From: Serpula lacrymans var. lacrymans S7.9
Taxonomy: Eukaryota; Basidiomycota; Agaricomycetes; Boletales; Serpulaceae
NCBI RefSeq assembly: GCF_000218685.1
Contig: NW_006763291.1
Location: forward strand, 1,458,286-1,522,285
Direction of reading: 5' to 3'
Length of the DNA: 64,000 bases
In this document: positions 36,131 through 46,800 of the stretch, piece after piece
Layout of the letters: the number at the start of each line of letters is the position of its first letter
Position numbering within the stretch: the first letter of the stretch is position 1
Program-made: the position numbers and the translations under genes
The notes under the pieces: generated by a model
The model's input: only the letters and a program-made list of their open reading frames with translations
The model's database searches: none
Told to the model about the DNA's origin: nothing

Positions 36131-36136
36131 CACGTG
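36131..36136. promoter_or_regulatory. CACGTG box upstream of the carboxypeptidase gene
   Basis: An exact CACGTG sits 68 bp upstream of the start codon (context AACCACGTGACC). It is the same core found before the MLH1/CBS-domain pair, cyclin B and the VEFS-box gene. Function is inferred. Confidence 0.4.
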
Positions 36137-36191
36137 ACCAGTACGTATTACAACCAAACTCCGGATACAGTGACTCGGACTCGAAACTATT

Positions 36192-36628
36192 CACCACGGG
36201 CATGAAAGGGTTCCAGCCAAGCCGGGAGAGGTATGATTCGTACACAAACAGCATAGTTCCAGCCACTTGGCTGGGATACTTCAAATATTATAAATATATA
36301 CTTTGTGATAGATTAACTAAAATTTTACCAATCTTTTGAGAAATAGCTGGGATGATTCGTGCCTAACACATTGCTAGTTCTTTGAAAAGTCAGCAGCCAA
36401 TACAAGCCTAGTTTATAAAGAACCAGCAACATGTCAGCCTCAAACTGGGCACGAACCATCACAGCTATTTCTCAAAATATTGGTAAAATTTTAGTTAATC
36501 TATCACATAGTATATATTCATAATACTTGAAGTATTCCAGTCAGGCCGTCGAGGTGGCTGAAATTATGCAGTGTGTGTACGAATCATGCCTCTCCCGGCT
36601 TGGCTGGAACCCTTTCATGCCCGTGGTG
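36192..36628. mobile_element. 437-bp foldback (MITE-like) element with long terminal inverted repeats
   Basis: The left arm begins CACCACGGGCATGAAAGGGT at 36192 and the right arm ends with its complement at 36628. The arms pair almost without gaps through 36349 and 36462 (158 and 167 bp, roughly 85-90% by eye). Similarity continues more weakly (TTCGTGCC / GGCACGAA, TAGTTCTTT / AAAGAACCAG) to within ~30 bp of the centre. TATT flanks both ends (36188-36191 and 36629-36632) as a possible 4-bp target duplication. There is no coding capacity. The element lies 129 bp upstream of the carboxypeptidase start and 87 bp past the stop of the VOC-fold gene. Confidence 0.75.
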
Positions 36629-36714
36629 TATTGTCAGTGAAAGTACTAGTAGGATGATCATGATATAAGGTGAATGAATGGAACAAATTTGGCCTCGTAT
36701 CCAAAAAGAATATC

Positions 36715-37146
36715 TCAATCCACTATATCTGCCTCATTTCCAGGATTTCCCCCTTCCAAAAACTTGAAGAAAGTAATGACATTCCCATCATTATCCCGGA
36801 TCGCAAACTGCCTATACCCCCACTCCTGATCCTCAATCGGCTCAACTATCTCAACGTCCTTCCCTTTAAGTTCCTCATAAAACTCATCGAGCTGCTTCGT
36901 ACCCAGAGCAATCATCGCTTCTCGAGGATGGAACTGATCTGACTCGCATTTGCTGAAGTAAATGTTTGCTTCTGCTTTTTTACCAATGAAGATTGAGCAG
37001 AATGTCGCTTCAGATACATCGTCAGAAGGGTGCAGTCCACCGATAATAAATCCCAGTGTTTTGACGTAAAAGTCGATTGTTGCTGAAATGGAGAGGGATT
37101 GGAACTTTGGGATGATTTTCCAAGCTGATGACAGTAATTGTGCCAT
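36715..37146 (-). CDS. VOC-fold (glyoxalase/bleomycin-resistance superfamily) protein
   Basis: A single-exon gene of 143 residues with one vicinal-oxygen-chelate domain. ATIDFYVKTLGFIIGGLHPS is the first beta-alpha module. The second ends EWGYRQFAIRDNDGNVITFF, the typical VOC close, in which the Glu or Asp near the end can bind metal. VOC proteins include glyoxalase I, dioxygenases and fosfomycin/bleomycin-resistance proteins; the substrate cannot be told here. The start at 37146 (MAQLLSSAWK) was chosen because it gives the normal family length. An upstream extension in frame uses no ATG. An 18-bp tandem duplication lies ~115 bp upstream, and the foldback element lies just past its 3' end. 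Confidence 0.8.
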   Translation of the reverse strand: MAQLLSSAWKIIPKFQSLSISATIDFYVKTLGFIIGGLHPSDDVSEATFCSIFIGKKAEANIYFSKCESDQFHPREAMIALGTKQLDEFYEELKGKDVEIVEPIEDQEWGYRQFAIRDNDGNVITFFKFLEGGNPGNEADIVD

Positions 37147-37259
37147 CTTGACGGTCCTGCCCAAAACCAGGGTGTTGATTTAATGTTTGAGTGAGTGTGA
37201 CAAGAGCGTAATGGTAGATCGCATCAATATTCCTTTTCGGATACGACATGCTGTTCTAT

Positions 37260-37294
37260 TTATCTAGTTTCTGTGATTTATCTAGTTTCTGTGA
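37260..37294. repeat. 18-bp tandem duplication
   Basis: TTATCTAGTTTCTGTGA occurs twice, at 37260-37276 and 37278-37294, a period of 18 bp. It lies between the VOC-fold gene and Bur1, probably in the promoter of the former. Confidence 0.8.
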
Positions 37295-37392
37295 TATCCA
37301 AATTGTTCATTCCATGAACATCATTACATGCAACAAAACACTGCAGACTAAATCATGACTGTACTGTAAAACAAATAACCAATAGCAAAGGC

Positions 37393-40300
37393 TTATCCAT
37401 AGTTGAGTCCGCCTGGGCCGCCGCCACCGCCATATCCGCCACGTCGATTATTACGATCACGATTATGGGTAGGGTGAGTGGGCACACCTGCACCCATTGG
37501 CAGTGGGGGCCTCGGTGGGAGATGCGCGGGCCTGTCCCACCTATCTGGAGGCCCTTGCCGGTTCCCCATCGGACCCGGTGGAGGATAATGCATTCTGTTG
37601 TGCTGTCCTGGGTGAGGATACGGTGGAGGACGATTAAAGGGATGAACATTCCCAGGGTGTGTGAGTGGAGGAATAAAGCCAGGAGGGGGATGAGGAGGAG
37701 GGAAGGGCGGTCCACCTCGGAAAGCTTCGCGTGGAGGAGGGCCACGATTGAAGTATATCGGAGGGGGATGAACAACGGGTGGGGGTTGTCTATGTTGCGC
37801 ATCTTGGGCCATGAACTGCACGGGGAGCGCATGGTGGTGACGTCCACGTCTATCAAATTCATGCGAAGCCTCATATGAGGGCAATCTAAAAAGGTTTAGA
37901 CCGAATAGAATTAGTAGAGGGGCATAGGAGAAGCTTACGATTTGGGGTCAGCGGGGAGGGGGTCGGTCCAAAAGTAATCATGATCAAGTGCTTGAGAAGC
38001 AGTGATACGCTCTCTCGGATTGCATGTTAGAAGCTTGTCGAGGAGATCACAAGTTTCTGCACCGATGCTACAAATCATTTTCAATCCATGGCATCCACAC
38101 CAAGGGTTCCAAGAACTTACGATTCATACGCAGATCTTAGCTTTTTCGAATACGTCGTATTGAATCGCTTTATGCCCTCACAACCAGGTAATGCGTCATG
38201 ATTCGGCCAAGTATGTTGATTGGGAGTCCCACACAACTGCCAGATTTTTTCCAACTGATCTACGTCTGAGGTACCTGGCAATATGGGCTTTCGCATGAAC
38301 ATCTCGCCTAGGACACATCTGTGTATTATTACCATTAGCATTCACAACCTCCAGTTGGCTCGTCTTGTGATAAGAGAATATAACAAACCCTATACCCCAT
38401 ATATCAACTTCTCCACCGTACTGGCGCGCACCAAGTAAAAGTTCAGGAGGACGATACCACCTCGTGACCACACAGTTGGTATACCTACGATCTTTCGAAC
38501 GCGAGTCACCTCCGCGGACAATAGATGGATCATATGCACGAGCTAGACCAAAATCCGCGATGCGAAGAGACCCAGTGTTCGATATGAGAAGATTAGCGGC
38601 CTTCATGTCACGATGTAGGATATGGTTCTACATCCATGATGAAGTCAACGACTTTGTGAGCTATATTCGCGCGCGCTTACTCGATGCATATATTCAGTTC
38701 CCTCTAAGAGTTGTTTCATGTACAACTTGATCTGACTGGGCTGAAGTTTGACGCGCTCGTTCTCCAAAAGACCAGCCAGATCATGGTCCATGTACGGAAA
38801 CACCATGTAAACCGATAATGTCGAATCTTTACCTTTGCCTGTGATGGGTTGCATTAACGTCCCCTACCGCAAAACATTAGACGATACAGGACTGCACTTA
38901 CTTCTCACCACAAACATATCTAAAATATCCACAACACAAGGATGGCTCATTGCTTTGAGAATTTTGATTTCACGAAGAGCAGTGACAGGCATCCCCTCTT
39001 TTTCATTGTGCATCAATATACGCTTGAGAGCCACTGAGCGACCCGTGGCAAGCTGAACAGCTTTGTGAACCTCCCTAGTCACATATAACACTAAGTAAGC
39101 AAAACAGGCAGACGGTGTTCATCGGAATACATACCCAAAAGTACCTTCACCCAGTTTAGTAGTGGCGTCATAATCACTTTGTTTGCCGCAACCGTCGAAA
39201 ATTCGCCCATAAACCTCGAACTCCTCTTTCCTTGTCCGTTGCACCGGATCACGCTTTTTTCGTCGCGGTGCCTCCGGCGGGATAATACAGTAATCTTCTT
39301 GCCTATACAAGACCTCCACCGCTACATCCTTCTTCTCCTTCTCTTGTTTAATATCAGCTTCTTTGGCAGGAGGCAGGGACATCGAGGGAGGCGAATGAAC
39401 ATCCTTAGGAGCAGCAGGTCTTTTCAAAGGCATCGTAAAAGACACAGCAGCATGCTCTACAGGAAGGGTATCGTCCTTGTTATCCTCAACAGGCGGGGCA
39501 GGTGGTGGTGATGAAACGGGTGGTGGGGGTGTTCGAGGGCCCTCTACGCTACTATGTACAAGGGATCGGGAAGCAGGCCGTGAATGATAGCTCGGGGAAG
39601 TAGGTCTGTAACTGTCCGTCCTATGATGTTCACGGCCTACGCCACGTCCATCCCTTTCATGCTCCCGAGGCCAATCATGCTGCGGACTGGATTGTCGTCC
39701 GTCACGCTCAGGCCGCCATGAGCGATCCTCATACTTTAGCTGATGATCATGATATTCGGTGTCCTGCAACTGCCTTTCTCGAGAGTGGCGTACGCTATGT
39801 TCACGAGGATGGTCATCATCATACCTACTCCATTCTCTGCCGCTACTCCTCTGCCTTTGGTCGTGTATTCGATCCACGCCATAATCTCGATGTGGTGGGC
39901 TAAAATTCAAGGCAGGGGATCGATGAGATGGTAAACGGTGTTTCCCTCGATGCGTCGAAGGAGGAGAGGAGGGAGAGCGAGAACGATCAGGGGATTGAGA
40001 CGAATAAGGGGACCGTCCTCGGTCTCGATCACTTGCGCCAGGACCATGACTCCATTCCGGCCTTCTATCTCTTGGTCGGTCGCGCTCGTATGCCTGCCTA
40101 CCGTTACCACGAAAATTATCCCACCCATGCTGACGGGGTCTGTTCCAATCTCTATCTCTATTGTGGCCAAGGGAAGGCTCCCAATGATCTCCTGGGTTTG
40201 GTGCACGCCTTCGAGGGGCATCGTTCAGGGGACGACTGGGAAGTTTCGCTCGACGTACTTGCTCCTCCTCACGTATGCGTCTATCATCCTCCTCTGACCT

Positions 40301-40582
40301 TTCATATATCACAATAGGCTTTTTCCCTTCAAACACACCACCATTTGAGGATGGGCCTGCCTTGACATCTGCTTCAATTTTTTTCTTGAAGGGAAATTTT
40401 ACTTTTGGCTGGAATTTGGAATTATTGGGGGGTGATGGGCTCCTCCGAGACGCCTGAGTCTCCTGATGAGGAGAACCGTCGTCTAATTCGCCTTCCTCTG
40501 GAGACGAGGTGGTAAGTCTTTTCAAAGGACGTTCATTTTCTGGAGATCTCGAGGCCGTGCGTTTTATTGGCGTTTGTACCAT
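37393..40582 (-). CDS. BUR1: Cyclin-dependent kinase of the Bur1/Cdk9 class
   Basis: This kinase phosphorylates the RNA polymerase II C-terminal domain and Spt5 in the nucleus and promotes elongation. From the start at 40582 ([20 protein letters not shown]), ~450 residues are rich in Arg, Asp, Ser and Pro. The kinase domain then begins KLGEGTFG joined by an intron to [20 protein letters not shown]. The cyclin-binding helix is [18 protein letters not shown], a PITALRE variant. The catalytic loop contains [10 protein letters not shown], then [11 protein letters not shown] and the T-loop [19 protein letters not shown]. The domain ends with [18 protein letters not shown]. The C-terminal ~160 residues are Pro/His/Gly-rich ([20 protein letters not shown]) and end [22 protein letters not shown] and the T-loop favour Cdk9/Bur1 over Cdk12/Ctk1, though the N-terminal RS-like extension is more like Cdk12. 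It is divergent from the oxidase gene by 217 bp. Confidence 0.88.
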
Positions 40583-40799
40583 TAGACGACAAGAAAACGA
40601 CAACCGCGCAATGAAGGGGAAGAAGGACACGCAGTGGTAAAAGGGAGAAAGAGGGCGCTGATGTAAGCATGCACCTTTTTGGGTAATGTAGCTTAAAGTA
40701 CCAGGTTCAAGTCATTATCTTATCCGAATGAATCACTTTGAACCGGCGGTCGTGTTTCCCAAGCATCCAAACTATTGTAGTCTCAACTGAAAGTGAAAA
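40583..40799. promoter_or_regulatory. Bidirectional promoter, BUR1 and D-amino-acid oxidase
   Basis: 217 bp separates two divergent starts. No strong motif was recognised. Confidence 0.4.
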
Positions 40800-42398
40800 A
40801 TGGCTCTTTTGGATGACAAGCAGGTCAAAGAAATCATTGTGGTCGGTTGCGGTGAGGATAAGAAGCATTCATATCCAAATTCTCGAGATTCATCACAAAT
40901 CAATCACATGAATACTAGGTGTTGTTGGCCTTACAACTGCATTGAAGGTCCAAGAACAGGGCGGTTACAAGGTCACAATAATCGCGGAGACCTTTCCAAC
41001 CGATCCGAAAACCATACGATACACTAGTCACTGGGCGGTAAGCAGATCTCATGCTTTGTGCGTCGATATCAATTACCATTAAACTTGGATCCAGGGTGCC
41101 CACCATGTTAGTCATGCAGGCAGTGACTTGAATCAGCTCGGTGAGCGAATTCATGACCATGAAACAATTTCTACCACTAAAAATCATGCATGTGGTGTCG
41201 TGGCACGTAGGAATTGATAAGGAGACCTTTGATGTGATGTGGGAGCTATCAGCCCCAGGCGGAGCAGCTGAAGGGTGCTTCCTACGACATACACAGACAG
41301 AATATCACGGCGATGCGTCCCCATCCCCTCATTGGCTTGAATTTATGCCAGACGTATGCTCTTGATCTCTTCTGGTATACTTTGGTTTTCACATGTTTCC
41401 TTCGACGCATCACGCAGTTCCGATACCTTCCTGAAGATGAGTTACGTCTTGGCGCCACCAAGGCGTTCTCCTTTAGCACAGTGACGATGAATACCCCAAT
41501 GTATTTAAACTGGCTGATGTCCTCCTTCCTTTCGCGTGGCGGTTCAATTGTCCGAGCCTCCTTACAACACATCAGCCAAGTGTTTGAAAGTGGTGCTCAT
41601 CCTTTCACAGGAGCTGGACATTCTGGGAAAGTCGATGCTGTAGTGGCGTGTCCTGGAATAGGCGCACGCACACTAGGAGGAGTGGAGGATAAAGATGTGT
41701 ACCCCATCCGAGGACAGACAGTACTACTCAAGGCTCCGTGGTTGGGCTATGGGAGGACTATGACAGCTGCTGACGGAACATATACTTATCTGATGCCAAG
41801 GAGAGGAGGAGATGTACGTACTATTTTGGCTTTTATGTCATTCTCGCGTTCCTTAGTTTATCATCAAGCTGCTTGTCGGTGGAACGAGGGTGCCCAACGA
41901 TTGGTTCGTGCCTCATCTTTGCATGCTATACTGTAACGTTAACAATTCCCCACATATAGGCACCCTACCCCTCGGCCTGAAATTACCAAGGACATCCTCG
42001 CACGCGCATTAGCTCTTGCACCGGAAATTGCTCCTCCCCACAGTCGAGAAGGTCGTACTCCCACAGTCGAGGATCTATTGCCTATAGTCATAGAGGAAGG
42101 CTGCGGCTTGCGTCCTGGGCGAAAGTCCGGCATTAGGCTAGAAGTTGAATGGTTCGACCGGGGAGACACCGCGATTCCTGTTGTATACAACTATGGGTGT
42201 GTTTTACTATACGCTCGTCAGTGCTCTTAAGCTGAACCTTGTCTTGCAAGTCATTCGGGATACGGGTTTTTGTCGTCCTGGGGTTCAGCTTCGGTAGCAC
42301 TAAAGCTTCTTGAAGATGCACTCAAAGAAAAGGCAAGATCTTCGGACAACAAGAAAAATACACCAATAACCACGGCCGACTTTCTTCCCGGAAATTGA
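40800..42398 (+). CDS. DAO1: D-amino-acid oxidase, FAD-dependent
   Basis: This enzyme oxidises D-amino acids to 2-oxo acids, ammonia and H2O2 using FAD. The dinucleotide-binding motif VVGCGVVGLTTALK forms when exon 1 (ending in GCG) is joined across the first intron. AGAHH follows as in DAO proteins. The middle has FRYLPEDELRLGATKAFSFS, then VVACPGIGARTLGGVED and YPIRGQTVLLKAPW. After an intron it continues VGGTRVPNDWYPTPRPEI. The active-site end is VVYNYG joined to HSGYGFLSSWGSASVALKLL, the conserved NYGH-G-G-G module. The length (~370 aa) is normal. The frame ends TADFLPGN at 42398, so no C-terminal SKL-type peroxisomal signal is present as read. It converges on the MTH1-type gene across 116 bp. 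Confidence 0.9.
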
Positions 42399-42514
42399 TT
42401 GCTTTTTGTTTGGGGTATTAGTAAATATCTATGTACCATCAAAGACAGTGAAATATTGGTTTTTTGTACGTACTACTTTGAAGCTTGATTTTCCGAGTTA
42501 AGGGACCCAAATTA

Positions 42515-43359
42515 CTAGTCTTCCAACGTTCCAAACCACCACTTTGCCATTGTAAACTGATCCCCATTCTCCTTACAGTCTGCCCGTCCGACGAAGCGTT
42601 GTCCTCGGATTAGGAGAGGTAACCAATGAATGTCATCGTCCCACATTTTGTCATAGGGTATAGGTAGTAACTCTGTGAGTGCATCTGATGCAACACGTGA
42701 ACTACGAGATTCCTCGACGGAGGGCGGCAACGCGAACCACTCTGGTCGCATTTCATCTGTCCTAGAGACAAAGGTGAGCTTTGATCGATGGTTCACAAGA
42801 GGAAAACGTTAAAGTACTCTGTCAAAACCCCTGTGTAAGATCGAGCACTGTAAATCTCGATTTGGAATGCCAATTCAATTCCTTCAATGACGCAAAGCAA
42901 AGATCCAGCATGTTCGAGAGGTGCCTCTATGCCGGCTTCTTCCTAGAGTAAATGTCAGTCGTGGACTATACGAGTTGAAGGGGCGAAACAAACCTTCAAT
43001 TCTCGCGAGGCAGCTTCAGCGGGTGTCTCACCCGACTCCACCTTACCTCCAAATCCGTTATATCTACAAGCTTGAGTCAGAACAGTTATAGAGACAGTCG
43101 TGGTAGACCTACTTGCCCACTCCAAACCCCCGCTTTTTATAACCAAGAAGTATCTATCAGCTTTTCGTCAGTATCTAGCCAGTTAGAATGCTAAGTGAAG
43201 CATAACGATAGTTGATCTTCAATATAAACAAACCTTGTTGTCTTTTACTATGAAGGCGTTCGTGTAAAACTTCCTTTTCTCAAAAAGTATCCAATCCGCT
43301 GACCCGCCACTTGCACATTCTTTCAAGTTGCCTTCAATACCCGGCGGGAGAGCTTCCAT
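42515..43359 (-). CDS. NUDT1: NUDIX hydrolase, MTH1/NUDT1 type (8-oxo-dGTP diphosphatase)
   Basis: This enzyme cleans the nucleotide pool of oxidised purine triphosphates. The N-terminal part starts MEALPPGIEGNLKECASGGS and includes WILFEKRKFYTNAFIVKDNK. After introns come LLGYKKRGFGVG and YNGFGGKVESGETPAEAASR, joined to ELK and then EEAG, completing the Nudix box GX5EX7REUXEEXGU. NGFGGKVE is the MTH1-type signature. TDEMRPEWFALPPSVEESRS and DDIHWLPLL, then TMAKWWFGTLED, are close to the C-terminal half of human MTH1. An N-terminal extension of ~45 residues precedes the Nudix core. The gene has about five short introns. The start at 43359 is the only ATG leading into the core in frame. Confidence 0.85.
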
Positions 43360-43849
43360 AGTGGCACCAGAGACGGGAAATAGTTCTGATACCTAAATAG
43401 TAAAGTAGATGTCGATGATAGTGCTAGTCACGACCGATTGGGTTGTTGCCGCTAAAGTTGGTTGAAAGTGATTATCTTCAAGTTATAGTTGTGTCGCTGT
43501 AAAACCAACAGATTGAGTGTCTCCTGCAATCCGAGACGTATTGGTCATTTACTGCAGGATATAAGGGGTAGCGACCTTGTAGTACCACACCTCCTAGTAC
43601 TGACTTGAATAGAACTTGAAATTCTACAGCCGATCGCGTTGTTTGATTCAAAGGCTGTAGCCAAACAACTATTTCCTTTTCCGGACCGAGCAGTGTCCAG
43701 TTCTGAAATTAGCACTCGATGTTGTAGTACTATAAGTAGCAGGTCTATTACAGTCAAGATTACAAGAGTATGATCTCGGATATGTTAGATATAATTGAAC
43801 GAGAGAGAAAAAGCAGAAAAATAAGACTAAGAAACTCCTCAAGGCATTA
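43360..43849. other. Gap between SREBP 3' end and MTH1-type gene start, with a hairpin
   Basis: 490 bp lies between two genes on the minus strand. CTACAGCC (43624-43631) and its complement GGCTGTAG (43653-43660) form an 8-bp stem with a 21-base loop. GTAGTAC and its complement also recur nearby (~43580-43740). There is no coding potential and it does not fold as a tRNA. Confidence 0.45.
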
Positions 43850-46800
43850 TCAATGTTCTTGAACGTTAAATTTACAAATTCTACCTCGTCCCCTCCTCTC
43901 GTACTCAACCAGCAAGTCAACAACGCGGTCCCTCGTTTCTTCTAATGTCTCCCCCAATTTCGCACCTTCTTCGAGCACCTTCCCTTCGATTTCTCTAAAG
44001 TCGAAAGCACTTGATCCTAATGCTCGCCGCAGCTTCAACACTGCTTCCTTATCGTAGCCTACTCGAACTAAACCACTAGGGCACGATGATGGGCTCGGCG
44101 GGGGCGACAATATCGATTGGGTGGAGCTCTCCTCTTCCACTGCGGAAATAGCTGTGCACGAGAGGACACTCGGAGGGAAAACTTGGCGATACAGCACGAT
44201 CGCATTGAGCAAGGCGGCGATTTCAGTACACTCGCCTTCCTCATCGCTTGAGAGTAGCCCGTCTATATCCAATACACCACTCTGCCACGCCTTCGCGAAT
44301 GCGTCAACGAGGGCACCAACCTGTCCTCCAAGACTCCTTCCAGCACTGATGGTCTCACGCCAGCGCTTCTCCTCATCTTTTTCACCTCGCTTGTCGTTTT
44401 GCTCCGAGAATGCCCAGGTATCTCCACTCACGTCCTCATCGGGGGAGGCAGTTCGTACGAAAAGTACCGAAGCATGTTCGCGAACCCGATCCAGCACAAG
44501 AGAAGTGGCAAGAGCGCGCAATGGCGAGTTGGCAGTGGGTAAGGTTGTTTCACGCAGACGGGTGGCCGCTTCTTTGAGGGTGATACTGTTGAGGACGAGC
44601 CGCTCGTACGGCTGAACCAATTTACTTTCGTGTATCTTGGCACGGTTCCAAAGGGCCTCAGCACGTGAGTCAGCGAAAGGAAGAGGAATACATCGCGCCA
44701 ACAACGCCATCGTACAAAGATCCGACGTGTAGTGGATGGCCGATTTAGCAGGAGATCCTAGCAACGACAATGCGCGCAGGTAAGTCTGTAAACGCGCAGT
44801 CACAGCGGTATTGCAAGAGACATTCATGGCGAATAGTTCGCCAAGGCGTATCCAGGCACGCCTGACGAGCTCACGATCAACACTTTTATCCTTGCTCCTC
44901 TTTCTTCCCATGGTAAACGTACCACGAGCCAACCCAAATACACCGTGTCCTAAACCCAAGGCAGCCACGAGATGATCCATCTCCTCGGGCAAACCTTTCG
45001 TGGCGATGGCGCCTGCAATGCGGTTTGCAGCATGTACGTTATCATGCGAAGGCGCGTGAAGTTCCTCGGTTGAGGACGAAGAATCGGTATCAGACTCGGT
45101 ATCACTGGCTGACGGCGAGGCAGGTGGAGTAGGTAAGGCATCTGTAGAAGAAATATGCGTTGTAAAGCCTCCACGGGCAGATCCACGAGTATCACGTGAA
45201 GCTGTACCGAAAGACACTAATCGCATAAGTCGTGTATGTCTTAACCCCCGAGGCAATGGGAGCCATGGAAAGACGATAGTTGCAAAAACTAGCAGCGAGA
45301 CAACGAGATGAACGACCTGAACGAAGTTATTCCAGGTCCATTGCTCAGAGGATAAAATCGACGAAGTAGGCAACTTCACGGTAACGTCTGATAAAACAGA
45401 GCCGCTATGAGTATGTGTATGCTGTGCCGACATCGATGAAGCCAAAGGTGACTTGAAGAACGAAAAGAGCGCAAAAACTGCAAGTAAGTACTGTTGCGGT
45501 GGCATTCCCTGTGAATGCATCTGTTGTTGCATCATGGATATATTCGCTTCCTGAGCCACAGGAGGAGGAGAAAGCATTACTGGTGCAGACGCAGTGATAG
45601 GCGGCGCTGGGACGGGAGGGTTCTTGCGCGGTCTGCCTCGCTTCCTTTTTTCGGGAACCACCATGCCCGCTGTAGCACTCATCATCTCGCCACCGACATT
45701 AATGACGGCTGAAGTGGTCGTCTTTCGTCCGTCCTTTTTCTGCGCTGGTACCTTCGCCACCTTCACCTTTTTGCGCGCACGTTCCTCGTCATCTCCCTCG
45801 TCTTCGCCATCACCCTCAGCGTCGTCATCATCGCTAGCTTCATCTGCATCGTCGTCATCTAACTCGTCTTTTTCTGGGCCACCATATTTTTCTACCCATT
45901 CCCTTTCCCATTGCGTCAATAAAGCTGCGCCTCCCACGACTCCGCAGATGAGTGACCGCAAGCCAGACTGTTCACGCTTAAGGCGAGCCTCACGCTTCTT
46001 GAGAACACTGTAAAGGAGCACCTATGATCAGCCAATGGAGTATAACATCTAGACGGTACAAACCGAATATATTCAACGGCTTTTCCCAGTACGTTGGCTT
46101 TACTGCCTTTCCTTGCAACTTTGACGCCATCCACGAAACCACGTTCGTCTATAATGTATTCTTCACCTCCGTTATTCTGTTCTAGTACGCGCAGTGCTGG
46201 AACAGCCTGTCTCAAGCTCTTGATTCGAGCATTTAGATTTGTCCGGTAGCGCCGTTCAATTGTAGTATGACTGGTCTTCGGACGTGGTATCACCGAGGTT
46301 CCCTGCGCTGTAGAAGCGCTTTGGGTCGAGTCCGAGTTGGAATGTGGAGAGCTGGGTCCTGGAGAAGGTGACGATGAAGCAGATGAAGAGACATGACTCT
46401 GAGGCTGAGATGGAGACTTTGTCGACCGTTTAACAGGCTTAGGCGTGGGAGTTGGTTTTGCAGGACGAGCCAGACGGGGAATTGGAAGTTTCGCCTGTGC
46501 AGCTGAAGCTAGATAATTGGCATGAGACAAAACAACATAAAAATCATCTGATAACAATACATACCTGCGAGGGCCTGAGGAACAGCGACAGGGTAATACT
46601 CCACCATCGAAGGAGCTTCTGTCGCAGAAGAATGGATGTTCGTTCGAATCTCTTCATCCGTATGCTCTGACGAGGTAGAAGCAGAACTTAGACTTGGAGA
46701 AGAAAAGGTGAAAGGGAAAGGCGTCGAGTACAACTCATGCGGCTGCAATGGTACTCCAAACGTCGACTGTTGGTAGTCTTTATTGAAGTGCAGAGCATTT

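Noticed and set aside
36060..36284. Minus-strand frame overlapping the foldback element
   Set aside because: It is made of the left arm of the inverted repeat and the carboxypeptidase 5' flank, with no protein features.
39907..40317. Long plus-strand and alternative minus-strand frames in the BUR1 N-terminus
   Set aside because: Shadows of Arg/Ser/Asp-rich coding sequence; the spliced kinase frame explains the region.
44121..44615. 164-codon plus-strand frame inside SREBP
   Set aside because: Antisense shadow of the conserved C-terminal region; no start context or family match.
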